This document shows positions 51,728-63,700 of a DNA stretch of 64,000 nucleotides, in pieces. This DNA comes from Taxillus chinensis (Eukaryota > Streptophyta > Magnoliopsida > Santalales > Loranthaceae), in assembly GCA_023512835.1 (NCBI GenBank), contig CM042089.1, positions 19,658,438 to 19,722,437 on the forward strand, read 5' to 3'. Made by a program: the position numbers and the translations under genes. The notes beneath the pieces were generated by a model, which saw only the letters and a list, made by a program, of their open reading frames with translations, did not search any database and was not told where the DNA came from. Within the stretch, counting starts at the first letter, position 1. Every line of letters starts with the position of its first letter.

Positions 51728-53713
51728 TTATTTCTTCTTTCCCTTTGCAGCATCTCCAGCCTTGGTCTGCAAATTTTAAGGGGATATCATGCGCGTGTGG
51801 CAATATGGGGTGCCATAAAAGAGGAAAAAAAACAAGTTTTATACAAAGAAAATACAAAATAATTGGAAACAGTTTACTCACCTTCTTGACACCACGGATC
51901 TTTTTCGATCTGTTTTTCCTCTCCTTCATCTGCTTCCTCGATTTATCAATCTTTGTGTCAAGCCCATTCTGACAGGTTAAGATAGAAAAAATTAGAAGAC
52001 ACCCAAAATGGGAGACGGAAGCTAATAGAAGATAAATGAGAACACATTTTCAATCTACACCAAAAAACAAGAGCAGAACGTACACAAATAACAGAAAATA
52101 CAGGCACAGATGAAATAAGACAAAAACAGTAGAAGCTAGGGGAAAGGGTAAATAAAGGAGTAACATGGAGGCAGCAACTGTCCACACACAAAAAAAAAAG
52201 ACATGACCAGCCAAAATGTTTTTCTATTGCTTTCATAGGTATAACCAAAATCTTAAATGTTTACACGTGAACAACAAAGAAAACAATAGATAGCAACCAT
52301 CAATGCTTGCAAAAAATTAAACAGGGTGATTCAATATTAAATAAGAGAAAACAAATATGTCACAAAACTGGGGGAATGTCAGGGAAAAATTACCCTGATA
52401 AGCCTGTACTTAGGTTCGTACTTCTTGGCGTTCTCAACAGAATCATAAATCAGACCAAACCCAGTAGATTTTCCACCACCAAAGTGGGTTCGGAACTTGA
52501 ACACAAAAATTGAATTTGAGTCTCTCACTTCATACATCCTTGCCAACTTGTCCTTCAGTTCAGTCTTCATAACAATAAAGGAACCAAGCATCAACAGCCA
52601 TTAAGGACAAAATATGAAACTACATGAACCTACAAAACAACCATGATAATAAACTATAGAAAAAAAGATGAAAATAACAAAGAGGCACCTTTGAAACATT
52701 GGGCCTGCCCGGGTGAAGAACATCAATGACCTGCAGCATTTGAACGTAAAATGTTGTAATTTGTATTAAAAAAACCTGTGAAAAGTGATTTCAAAAAGCT
52801 GGAAATTTTAAAGGTTACTTTGGAAAACCTTTCTATAGAATTCTTTAAGGGAAAAAAAGGACTCAATACGCTCAAAAAGGAATTTAGAAATGCCAAAAAA
52901 AACAGCATTCTTAATGAATTGTTTATGTACAGCCCATTTTCAAGCGGAAGTTACGGAGCCCAACCTACCATGCATCCCATACTCATGCCTATAATTGATT
53001 GCTAGATTTTTGCAATAGAAGTATCAAAATATTTGGGCACTAATATGAGCCAAAGTTGTTATTTCCCTGTGGTGGCTTGGGCGTTGGGGCTATTTAGATA
53101 TCAGGGGGTCTCAGACTCTCAGTCCTTGATTGAAGAAACAGTGAATGAGATATGCGTTTACTGTAAACTCAGGGGGAAGTGTGAGTAGTGGTCACCTTTT
53201 AGGCGTTGCTTAAGCACTGAATAAAGCCCCCTAAACCGGGCGTTTTACGTAACCAACAATAAACAAAAACGTATAACCATATCTAACACCAGTAAATAGC
53301 CTACAAGTTTTGCAACATTAGGCGTAAAATGTCAGACCTTTAGATACTCCCTAGGTGATGAAGATGAACACGTTCATATGAAAGTCAAATGCAGTAAGGT
53401 AAAACAGCCAATTTATGCATCCATGGCTCTATGAAGCTAGAACATCAGCTAGGTAAACCTTAAATCCTTATCCCACAATATAATACACCTGTATATATAA
53501 CGTCTAACGATAACACATACAATCATAAAATACTCAATAACAGCAGCAACACGAAAAACAAAAACAAAACATATAATTTACAAAAATTTTGAGTTTGGGT
53601 TAGGACTGAGATCTCGTTAGTGGGATGGAATGGGAACTTACGAACTGTTTCCGGGACAATAGACGGTTGGTCATAAACTTTCTAGTTCGGATGGTGACTG
53701 CCTTGTCCGCCAT
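51728..53713 (-). CDS. RPS24: 40S ribosomal protein eS24
   Basis: Five coding exons, minus strand, GT-AG and in phase: 53642-53713, 52689-52730, 52394-52564, 51882-51968, 51728-51766. Product: 136 residues, the family's usual length. It starts [19 protein letters not shown], contains [18 protein letters not shown] and [15 protein letters not shown], and ends in a Lys-rich tail ([25 protein letters not shown]). It is a component of the small cytosolic ribosomal subunit. The reading is continuous with no damage, so the gene is probably functional. The intron between exons 1 and 2 (52731-53641) is the largest. Confidence 0.97.
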
Positions 53714-53979
53714 GACCGGAGCTCGGTGCTGGTGGAGACGAAGACGAAGCGAGGCAAAAGCGCAGCACCAAACACTGGAGGCGAGGGGTAGGTGAAAAAA
53801 TTAGCATTCGGTTTTTATTGTACATGTTACCTAGGGTTTTCTGGTATTCCATGGGCCTGAAGCCCACTTAGTTTTTGGGCTTAACGTAGAACTAACCGAA
53901 AAAAAAAACATATAATTTATGGTTTTTTATTTGTTATGTTTTATCGTGGCAACATCATAATTAGGGCAATTAGTGGCTC

Positions 53980-54395
53980 ATTAGAGCATCTCTATAGACT
54001 CTCTATAGACTCTCTATTTGTGTTTTTTTGTTAGTTTGAATAGCTAGTTTAATAAAAATACCTTAAAACTATACTTTTCAAACTCTTTATTTTAACAAAA
54101 AAATTAACAAAATAAATAGTAACTCTTTAAATTTAGCCAAATACTATTTACTCTCTATTTATTAAAATATTATATTTTCTCTCACCATATTTACTTTTCT
54201 ATTTCCTTTTTCTCTTCTCATATTTACTTTTCCATTTAAAAGAATAAATAAATATTTAAAATAGTAATATTTTAATTGATAAATGGTTAAAATAGAAAGA
54301 TTAAAAAGTGTGCTTGGATTGTTAAAATAGAAAAGATATATTTTTGGTTATTTTGAAGAGCCAGATTTGAAGAGGCTATAGTTGATCCTCTTATG
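53980..54395. mobile_element. MITE with 'TAGAGCATCTC' type ends
   Basis: The left end ttagagcatctctatagact and the right end (reverse complement) aagaggatcaactatagcctc are imperfect inverted repeats, around an AT-rich interior rich in 'tttaaaatagtaat' and 'actctttat' motifs. This is a very common plant Mutator-type MITE layout. It also contains a short exact duplication, 'tctatagactc' twice at 53991 and 54003. Non-coding. Confidence 0.5.
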
Positions 54396-54649
54396 ATTAA
54401 ACTTTAGTCTAGTCCTTGAGGTCATTATACTTTTTTTTCCTTGCCTATGTCGCTAATCTTTTAATATTATCTTCATTGTCATTAATTTTTTTGAACGATA
54501 ATAATTGAACAAAAGTGAAACGATAAATTATTGAATAAAATTAAAAGTTTTATGATAGAAATCCTTATTTAAGATTTGCTTGATATATGGATGTTTTTAA
54601 ATGTATTTTTTTGGTTGTGTGTGAGTATATGTTGCTTATATACGTAATA

Positions 54650-55265
54650 TCTCACATTAGTTGGTAAAGGGGAATGAAATGTACTCTTAATGAGGCATAG
54701 ATATCTCATTTGGCATAGTGCATTTTGATGGGACTCTACACCCCATCGAAAGTGAAAATCATGCGAGCTAGGCCTAAAACAGACAATATCATGTTACAAG
54801 TGAATTAGGCTGTCACAACAACATTAGTTAATGGAGGGGAGAATGAAGGTGCTCTTAAGGAGGCATGGATATCTCACTTTGGACAATGCATTTTGATGGG
54901 CCTCTATACCTCATTAAAAATGAAAACCATGAGGGCCTAGCCCAAAGCGAACAATATCATACTACACGTGTACTAAGCAGTCACATATGACATTAGAGCC
55001 AATACTCGGGTTAGGTGTGTGTGTCTTAGTCCCATGGGGATATTAGCCTCCTAAGGATTGGGGGGGAGGGGGGGTTGAATTATGAGGATTGGCTAGACAA
55101 AACGTTAGTAAAGGATGGAATCAATTTCTTAAGTCCAGCATCAGCAGTGGAAGGAAATGAAGCATGTTACATAGATAAGTATCAAGGGCTCATCTAGCAA
55201 AATGCATTATGGGGGCTTCAAACTTACCAAAAACAATATCCTGCTAGTGGATGGTATGGGTTGTT
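54650..55265. mobile_element. TRIM-like (miniature LTR retrotransposon) repeat cluster
   Basis: Two adjacent similar blocks (54650-54822 and 54823-54990) share 'cattagtt', 'gaggcat.gatatctca', 'gcattttgatggg' and 'ctctac.cc', then 'acaatatcat' and a 'gtcacaa'-like end. A third end-block, 'acaatatcctgctagtgg' followed by 'ggttgttaca', closes the region at about 55225-55262. After the second block 'cattagagccaatactcgg' resembles the tRNA-Met primer site (tggtatcagagc), and a polypurine run (gattgggggggaggggggg) sits at 55055-55074. LTR, PBS, short non-coding interior, PPT, LTR is the TRIM layout. The first-block tandem suggests an extra LTR from unequal recombination. Confidence 0.5.
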
Positions 55266-55439
55266 ACAATACATGTTATAATATGCATATTATACCTTTT
55301 CGTACCTTAAATTTTATATGTGCAAGGTTGTGGAGGAAGTTGGGTTAGTTTGGAATGTGATATAATGTTTGTTTGGCTTTTGAGAATTTTGCACATTCGT
55401 GTGGAATGAGTAATACAATCATGTAAGGTTTTTTTTTAA

Positions 55440-55780
55440 AGCGCATTAAAGGCCTTGTACGAGGGCGAGTCCGAGAGCTATGTTAGAGGCCTTGACTTAA
55501 GGTTGATTTCAAGTTTACATTTTAATATCTTGTAGTTTGAGAATCTAACCAAGGGCAAACTTAAGAGTTTGATCGAAGGTGAGTTCGAGTTTTAAACTAA
55601 ATGCAAGTCCAAATGGTAAGTCCGAAGAAGTGACTTAGAGAGTATTTAAACAACAATTCAAACCTTTGTCCGAAGGCAAGTTTAAGGGTTCATTTAAAAG
55701 CTAATCCACAATTGAGTATAAAATTTTGTTTGAAGGTGACTTTAAACGCCTATTGAAAGGCTTGTCAAGGGCAATTTTTT
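55440..55780. repeat. Degenerate 'gaaggcaagtttaagg' repeat
   Basis: Variants of gaaggcgagttcaaggg, tttgatcgaagg and 'aggccttg' recur at irregular 50-70 bp spacing. No coding frame persists. It is probably an old tandem array. Confidence 0.35.
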
Positions 55781-58680
55781 CTATAATATCTAATGTGAGG
55801 TTACATTTGATGGGTGTTATTTGAGACCATGTGAAACCTTAGGGTACATATTTGGTCATGTTTGGATTGTCTTAAGCGGCTATATTTGCATGTGTTATAT
55901 GTTATGATTATATAATGAGTTCCTTATGAACAATTTCTAGCCCATAATTTGTAATAATATCGCACAGTGGATAAAGCATTTCCTCCTTTTAAATTTTGAC
56001 ACGAATATGCTTTGCTTCTCATTATTTACTATCTTTTTCTCATCTTGTTATATAAAGAGGTCTAGATCATGATAACATTTGACAATTGGTAAAAATCGAC
56101 TATAAACGATCTGAATAATGAAAGAAACAAGTTAATAGAAAACATAAAAGACATGAATTGCACAAACTCAGTGAGCTTAATTGTTGACAGTAAACAATGA
56201 TGCGAAAGAATCAAATTCATTATCAAGTTTAGGGTAACTGGAAATCTCAAATTGATCAATATCAATTAATTAATATTATCCTATAAAGGCATAGTAGTTG
56301 GGAGGCAATCTGTTGGCTAAAGGAAACAACTAAATTAAGGAATTGTGGATGTTCATTAGCTGCTCATCAATGCAATGTTTGCAATCACCACATGATACAT
56401 AGTGGACCTACATAGATGAGTTAATTTAATAGCCATATGTTTGCCATTCCCATATTAGTTTTACCACAATTATTACCTAATCGGGAGTTAATGCAATCAG
56501 GATATAGTTCTCATTAAATTCAAAAACTCCAATAAAATTTCCCACAGAATTAGAATCACATAATTCTCATTGAAGAGGGTAGGTTAGTTTGATCATTAGA
56601 CAAGATAATGAATAGTTCCCACATTTATTTTATACAGGAAGTTTCATCATCAGACGGCAAACAAACATACATGTCATCGTAAAAAATTTAGCATAGATCC
56701 AACAAAAGTTGAATTTATCATAAGGCATACTAGTAACTTCTAAAATTTAAAGATGCTAAATGAGTGATCAAAAGTGAAGTCAAGTACAAGATAATCATTC
56801 AATAAATCACTTTCACTTGTTGAGAAATAAGGAGCAGAGCCAGATAATACAAATTAAGAAGGAATATACTTTGATAGAAATAGAAGTAAACAAATAAATC
56901 ATTGAGATGCATAATTTGTCAATAGGCCTCTTCTGCAATGGGAAGCTAATTGTATTATGACCACTTAATTCATTTCCTAGATAAAAGGGTATCAATGTGT
57001 TGAATGACCTATTATCAAAGTTATAAGTTTTTATTTGCATGCACTATGAGTTTTTTTATCATTTAATGATGGGTTTAGTGATTTAGAATGACATTAGAAA
57101 TTAGAGGTTGCCGAGATAAGGACACGGACCAACAAAAGATCCATGTGCACAACTATAATAGTGTGTAGCATTGATGCTAAATTTGAAATCTCAGTGTGCT
57201 CACATGGCTTTGCAATGATCGTCCATTCCTTGCAATGACAATTTAGACAGATCCAATTTACATTTACTTCTTATTTTTCCAAATATAAATTTTTTGGTAA
57301 AACATTTTTCTTTAAATATTTTACCCCCAAATAAACATAGTCTATCCCAATTGTTTATCTTTATATCATTTTATTTACATTCATATTAAACATGCACCAA
57401 TAAGGATATAGAGTATAGTTTTATCACACTAGACCATTTATTAATCAGAATAACATAATTTCATTACAACAGACCACCCTTCAATCACAAACATTACCCG
57501 ATCATCAATTGATGCTGTGGTAAGTAATTTGATTTTGAAAAATGGGTTTTGGGTATATACAAACAAGGAGACATGAAATTTTTTTGATTTGGGTATTATT
57601 TGGTTCAAGAATAACCAAACAATGGTTTTTAGGTTTTGTAGAGTTTGAAAAAAAGAAAAAAATGATGGTATGTTATGATTCAAGATTCAAAGCTCAACTA
57701 GGGGTTTTTTTACAAATTGGAAGACCTTGGGTTTGTATTGTATTGCCTAACTGAAGCCATCATAGTTAAACTTGTTGAAGCTAGATGACTTCACATAATA
57801 CAAGTAATATGAATTGTTATAATATTACTTCATGGGTCCTTATGGATATGGGATTTGATTTTACAAACATTGACCAATTATTATAACAAAACTTCTCAAA
57901 CTTTCATTAGTAGTGCTTTCTCTGATATGTACGTAATCATCAATTAGCAAAATGAATCCGTTGCTCCATAACCAAGCATCTTTACCGTAGTTATTATATG
58001 ATGAAAGGAGACAACCCAAATACACCACAAGCATATATTCTTTGGCTAAAGTATGGACATGTAGCTTCAACTCCATCTTGAATTTGAACAAAAAGATTAC
58101 AATTGATCGTTCGATCGACTCCCAAATAAATGAACAAGATAAATTGGTTCTATAGCAAAATAAGCACGATAAAGTCTATCATGACCATCTGCTCTCCCAC
58201 AATCAATGATATTATGGCCTAGAACAAAACTATAATGTTTTCTTTGTGTTCCCTAACTACGATAACATTTGCCATCATTTCCAAATCATTACAATCATAA
58301 AAAAACAACAAATCATATATGAGGATGTTATTTAAAACCATAAATAAAAGTTTGTCATCATCTCAAAAGTTATTTTATATCAAATTTATTAGAAAAGGTC
58401 TGCTAGCAGGCAACTTAATATTACATCCGGTATTAAAGATTTTAAATTCAAAAGTATTTATTTGTTATTATCATATTTATTATGGTTTTAAAAAATATTT
58501 TATTAAAATATTTAAAATAGTCATTCGACATAGAGTGCTTTTCGGTTAGTTAGCAAATTGAAGGGACAAAATGCTCTTCATGTGTTGGTCAAAGCCAAAA
58601 TTATTTTCAAATACACAAAACACATCATGTTTTTTGTTTGTCAGTTATTTCGTCTTTTAGTTTTTAAAAACAAATTGTTT
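55781..58680. other. Intergenic AT-rich DNA, unrecognised minus-strand open frames
   Basis: Short minus frames at 56813-57040, 57441-57683 and 57861-58091 have balanced composition (for example NYGKDAWLWSNGFILLIDDY) and could be remains of one dead protein gene, but I do not recognise a family and no consistent exon model emerges. Confidence 0.3.
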
Positions 58681-58759
58681 TGAGTTATGGGGAACGAGAA
58701 CACTTTTGTGTGTTTTTATTTTTTGAAAATCGTTTTTCAATGGTGATGCCTACCCCCAC

Positions 58760-58970
58760 GCATGTCCCTACTCACGAGCTCCTCAACAACGCACCCCGGC
58801 CCTATGACCTCCCCCTCCTCGCGAGCTCCCTTGCAACGCGCCCTCAGTCTTTTGACCTACCCCGCGACGCGTCCCCAGCCCTGCAACCTCCCCCTCCTTG
58901 CGAGCTCCCCCGGCCCTGCAACCTCCCCCTTCCTCGCGACACACCCCTCACCCTACGAGAACACCACCCA
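58760..58970. repeat. C-rich degenerate minisatellite before the LINE
   Basis: The phrases 'ccctgcaacctccccctcc', 'ttgcgagctcccc' and 'cgcgacgcgtcccc' recur in permuted order, about 35-50 bp apart. GC content jumps relative to the left flank. It could belong to the LINE's 5' untranslated region or to a separate repeat. Confidence 0.5.
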
Positions 58971-59177
58971 ATGACGGATCTGTCGCTACACCTTACTCCT
59001 GTGACCTCCCCTTGTAACGAATCACCGCTGCAATGACACCCTGCCCCTGTGATGCAATGATGCCCTGCCCCGGCCGCTGCATTGTGATGGATTTTCAAAT
59101 ACAATTTCTTAAAATATTTTTTAAAAACAAAAAAATCAAAAATAACACCAAACATACCTTTAAATTTAAAAAAGGTC

Positions 59178-60798
59178 ATGAACGCGCCTCATGCGCGCGA
59201 CATTTTTCGCCATCTTGACGATCGGGGTCCTCGCGGTCGACGGGATCTCCTCGACGACGTTCAGGGATCCGATCATTTCTTCCACGTTGAGTCGAAGACT
59301 TTCGAAATCCTCGCTTGCGGTCCGACGGTGCGGGTGGTGGAGCAGAGTCGATTCCGGATGAGCTCGTTGTCGATTGGCCTTGCCTCCGCCCGTTGGCTTC
59401 GTGGCGTTTTGCAGGAGCTCGCTGCTTTGTCTCCCTCCTCTCTTGCGACGCAATCTTTTTGGGACGGCGACCGGGTGTTCCTGCTCCAGAAACGGCATAA
59501 CACGAATGGATGTTTCCTTTCTCTCTCGGTGTTGGGGTCGTCTTCGCGCTCGGGTTTGTTGATCTTTCCGACTGGACGCGACGGCAGTGGTTGGCTGGGC
59601 CTCAGTCGGGCGCTGGATGGCCAGTTGCGTCAGCGGGGTGCTTCGATCTGTGAGGTGGGTGTTCCTCGGCAACCCACAGCGGCGGCTGGTGCTCCCCCTC
59701 CGCCACTGTCGCGGTTTCCTATTTCGTTTCACGCTGCTGTTGGGTCTGCCCCTATAGCCGGCTCTGCTGCGCGGTATAGTGCTAGCCCTCCTTCGGCTTC
59801 TGTCGAGGTGGATCTCAAAGTGGTTCTAGAACATAGTGCGCAGGACGGTTGGCACGTTGTGTGGGCGGGGGTTGTTCCCGAGCGGGTTGGGGGGGGGGGG
59901 GTCCCTTCCAGGGGTTCGCGGTCGCGTCCTCCTTCGCGTCCTCGTTTGGAGTGGCGCCCGAAGGCTCCCTCCCAGCGGTCGTCCGTGGCCATCGTTCCCT
60001 CCCCTCGGTCGCGTTCGCCTGGGGGTGCGTTTGGTGCTGCGCCCGCTACGGAGCCATCAGGGTCGTCCAGCGACTGGAGTTCTGCCCTTCGTGCTGGGGG
60101 TCAGCTATTTCTTCCGCCTAAGGTGAGTTCCTCCCAGCTAGGGCTCGCGCAGGATATGGGCTTTGTTCGTGCTCTGGGGGCCGAGGTGTCAGCTGCGGTA
60201 GATCTCTCGCGTACTATGGTGGATGGTCAGGGGTTGCCTCCTGCGCCCCCGGTGGACTGTCTGGTCTTGGTTGATGACTCTTCCAGCTGGGCCTCCCACC
60301 GATTCTGCTGCCTCGGAGGCAGGGTCGGAGCTTCGTGTGCCTATGGTGGATTCCAGGGGTTCTACTGCCTCGACGTCGGGGTCAGAGCTTAGTGTGGCTG
60401 TGGTGGACTCCGGGAGCGAAGGCGGGGGGTCATTTGGTGCATTTGTGCAGGTTTGTTCCCCGACAGTGGAGCCATTGTGTGTTGAGCCCTTGGCCGTTGT
60501 TAGCCCCGTTTCTATTGGTCCTCCGGAGGGTGTGGCGCACCCCTCTGCGTGGGTGCTAAAGAAGTACAAAGCCATTGGACAACTTCTCGGCGTTACTTAT
60601 GCGGGGTACGAGGGGGATATTACTGCTTTGCTCCAAGCCATTGAGGCCCACCACATACAGCGCTGCTCTAATGTTGGTCGGGCTGCGAAGCCATCCCCCA
60701 GAGGCCGGTCTGGGTCTCGGGAGCTGAAACGTCTTGTCTCCACAGTGAATTATGATGGCAAAGGTTCTTTGCCGAGGGATATTTTGGTTGTTCCATGA
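59178..60798 (+). pseudogene. LINE ORF1 (RNA-binding protein), frameshifted
   Basis: The frame runs open from 59178 to 60392 and, after one shift in the interval about 60250-60390 (best near 60290), continues to a TGA at 60798. The N-terminal third has HVESKTFEILACGPTVRVVE, SARWLRGVLQEL, LLQKRHNTNGCFLSLSV and LLIFPTGRDGSGW, the pattern of the N-terminal domain of plant L1-type ORF1 proteins. The middle is Pro/Ser/Arg-rich and low-complexity. No zinc knuckle was found, unlike some relatives. The stop overlaps the ORF2 start by four bases (ATGA). One frameshift makes this copy non-functional unless the break is a sequence error. Confidence 0.75.
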
Positions 60799-63700
60799 AT
60801 TGTAAGCTCCTTTCACGGAATATGCGGGGTTTGCATGATCAGGATAAGCGCTTGTGTATCCGAAACTTGTTGGTGGAGTGGCGTGCTAATCTGATTTGTT
60901 TTCAGGAGACCAAGTTGGAGGCTTTCTTGGTCTCTGACATTCACAGCCTTTGGCGGTGTCCTTTTGCAGATTGGGTGTCTTTGCCCTCGGTTGGAGCTTC
61001 TGGTGGTATTTTGGTCATGTGGGATACTCGGGTGCTAGAGAAGTTGGAGGTGGCTGTTGGAGATTTTTCAGTTTATTTTCGCTTTCGGAATGTCGGGGAT
61101 CAACTTGAGTGGATGTTCTCGGGGGTTTATGGCCCTCATACTGTGCGGGATCGGTGTTTGATGTGGGACGAGCTCACAGGCATTCATTATTGTTGGGCTG
61201 TGCGGTGGTGTCTTGGCGGGGATTTTAATGTGGTGCGGTTCCCTTCTGAGCGGGTGGGCTCTCCACATATCTCTGCTTTGATGTCTGGTTTTTCGGACTT
61301 CATTGCTTTGAATGGGTTGGTGGATCCTCCTTTGTCTGGGGGCACGTTTATGTGGTCCAACAATAGGGTTTCTGCCTCCTTCTCTCAACTCGATCGTTTT
61401 TTGTTTACTGCTGAGTGTGCTGGGTGGTTTGCTTCTATCTTTCAGCGGTGGCTGTGTCGCCTCCGTTCTGATCATTTTCCTGTGGCCTTGGATTGTGGTC
61501 CTATTTGTCTCTCCCAGCGGCCTTTTCGGTTTGAGTTGATATGGTTTTTGGCTGATGGTTTTGTTGACCGGGTCCGAGAATGGTGGGAGTCCTACCGTGT
61601 GGAGGGGGTTCCTAGCTTTGTGTTTGCTGCCAAGTTGAGGCTCTTGAAGGGGGATTTGCATCAGTGGAATGCCGATGTCTTTGGGCACGTTCTCTCACGC
61701 AAGCACTCATGCATGGCAGCGCTAGAGGCTCTTGATCGGGCTGCTGCATTACGTCCTTTGTCCAAGGAGGAGGTGGGCCAGCGTGTGGCCTTGACTACCC
61801 AGCTTGAGAAGCTTCTTGTGCAGGAGGAGATCTCTTGGCGTCAGAGGTCTCGTGCTTTGTGGTTGAAGGAGGGGGATAAGAATTCTCATTTCTTTCATTG
61901 TTTGGCGAATTCCCACCGGCGCCAAAACTCCATCGGGGTTATGCAGTTGGATGATGGTTTGTCTTCTTATCAAGGGGTTATTCGGGAGCTTATTGTTCAT
62001 TTTTATGAGGGCCTTTTTCGGGAGGATGGGTTCTGTCGGCCTTTTCTTGACGAGCTTCCTTTTGATGCTCTTTCTCGCGAGGATACGTCGTGGCTAGACT
62101 GGCCTTTTTCAGAAGAGGAGATTGAGCAGGCTGTTCGTAGTTGCAACGGGGACAAGGCCCCTGGTCCCGATGGATTTCCTCTCGCTTTTTATCAGCGTTG
62201 TTGGAGTGTGGTGCGCTCAGATGTCTTGGCGGTTTGTGCTGAATTTTATGAGCATCACTCTTTTGAGCGCAGTCTCAATGCCACTTTTCTTGCTCTTATC
62301 CCCAAGAAGCATGGGGCTACCGTTATTCGGGACTTTCGACCGATCAGCTTAGTGGGTGGTATGTATAAAATCATTGCTAAGCTTCTGGCTCGTCGGTTGG
62401 AGGGGGTGCTCGGGAAAATCATCTCCCCATCCCAGAGTGCTTTCATCCATGGTAGACAGATCCTTGATTCCGTCCTTATTGCTAATGAGTGCCTGGACAA
62501 CCGATTGAAGGACTGTCTCCCTGGATTGTTATGCAAGTTGGATTTGGAGAAGGCCTATGATCATGTTCATTGGGGTTTTCTCCTTTATCTTTTGCGGCGG
62601 TGTGGTTTTTCTCCTCGGTGGCAGCGTTGGATTTCTTTTTGTATCTCTACTGTCCGCTTTTCGGTGTTGGTGAATAGCAGCCCTTGTGGTTTCTTTTTGA
62701 GTTCTCGCGGCCTTCGTCAGGGGGATCCTTTGTCCCTGCTGCTTTTCCTTCTCGTTATGGAGGCTTTTAGCTGTTTGGTTGCTTCTGCTTCTGCTCTTGG
62801 GTTGCTCTCAGGGTTTTCTGTGGGATCTAGTGGTGGCAGGCGTTTGGTGATCTCTCATTTGCTCTTTGCGGATGATACTCTACTTTTTTGTGAGCCTGAC
62901 CCTGAGCATCTTTTCCATTTGCGTGCCCTCCTTGTTTGGTTTGAGGCTCTTTCGGGGTTACACATCAATTTGGGCAAGTCCGAGTTAGTGCCCGTTGGGG
63001 TGGTGCCTCATTCTTGGGTGCACTACTTCTCAGCTGCCTCTTATTTATTTGGGCCTGCCTTTGGGGGCTGTTTTCCAGTGTTCCTCTATTTGGCATCTGC
63101 TTATTGAGAAGATGGAACGTCGGCTAGCGGGGTGGAAGCGGATTTATCTTTCCAAGGGTGGTCGGCTTACTTTGATCAAGAGCACACTCTCCGGTTTGCC
63201 TACCTATTTTTTATCTCTTTTCTTTATTCCTGCTGCGGTGGCCCGCCCTCATTTGGTTCGGTGGGCATATGTTTGTCGGCCCTTTGCTCAGGGTGGTCTT
63301 GCTATCAAGCGGATCCGTCGCTTTAACACGGCTCTTCTTGGTAAGTGGCTTTGGCGGTTCGGGCTTGAGAGGGCTGCCTTGTGGAGGCAAGTGATTGTGG
63401 TGAAATTTGGTGCCCTGGAGAGGGGTTGGATGTCTCGGGTCCCGCGTGGTCCTCATGGGGTGGGCTGTTGGAAGGCTATCCATTCGTGTTGGGATTCCTT
63501 CTCTCAGTTGGTGGCTTTTGTTGTGGGGGATGGCTCCTCTATTTCGGTTTTGGAATGATATTTGGTGTGGTCATGTACCTTTGAGGGGGGTCTACCCGGA
63601 GTTGTACCGTCTTGCTTGTCGCAGGGATGGCTGTGTGGCTGATTTTCTACAGGCTTGAGGGGATTCCTTGCATTGGGAGGTGTTTTTTTTGCGTCCGGCC

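Noticed and set aside
57861..58091. F-box associated domain resemblance (YGKDAWLW)
   Set aside because: The likeness is limited to a few residues and the neighbouring blocks of that domain are missing.
59166..59732. 188-codon minus-strand open frame opposite LINE ORF1
   Set aside because: It is a shadow of GC-rich ORF1 on the other strand, with Arg-rich composition typical of such shadows.
61068..61688. 206-codon minus-strand open frame opposite LINE ORF2
   Set aside because: It is antisense to the conserved endonuclease domain and has no family features.
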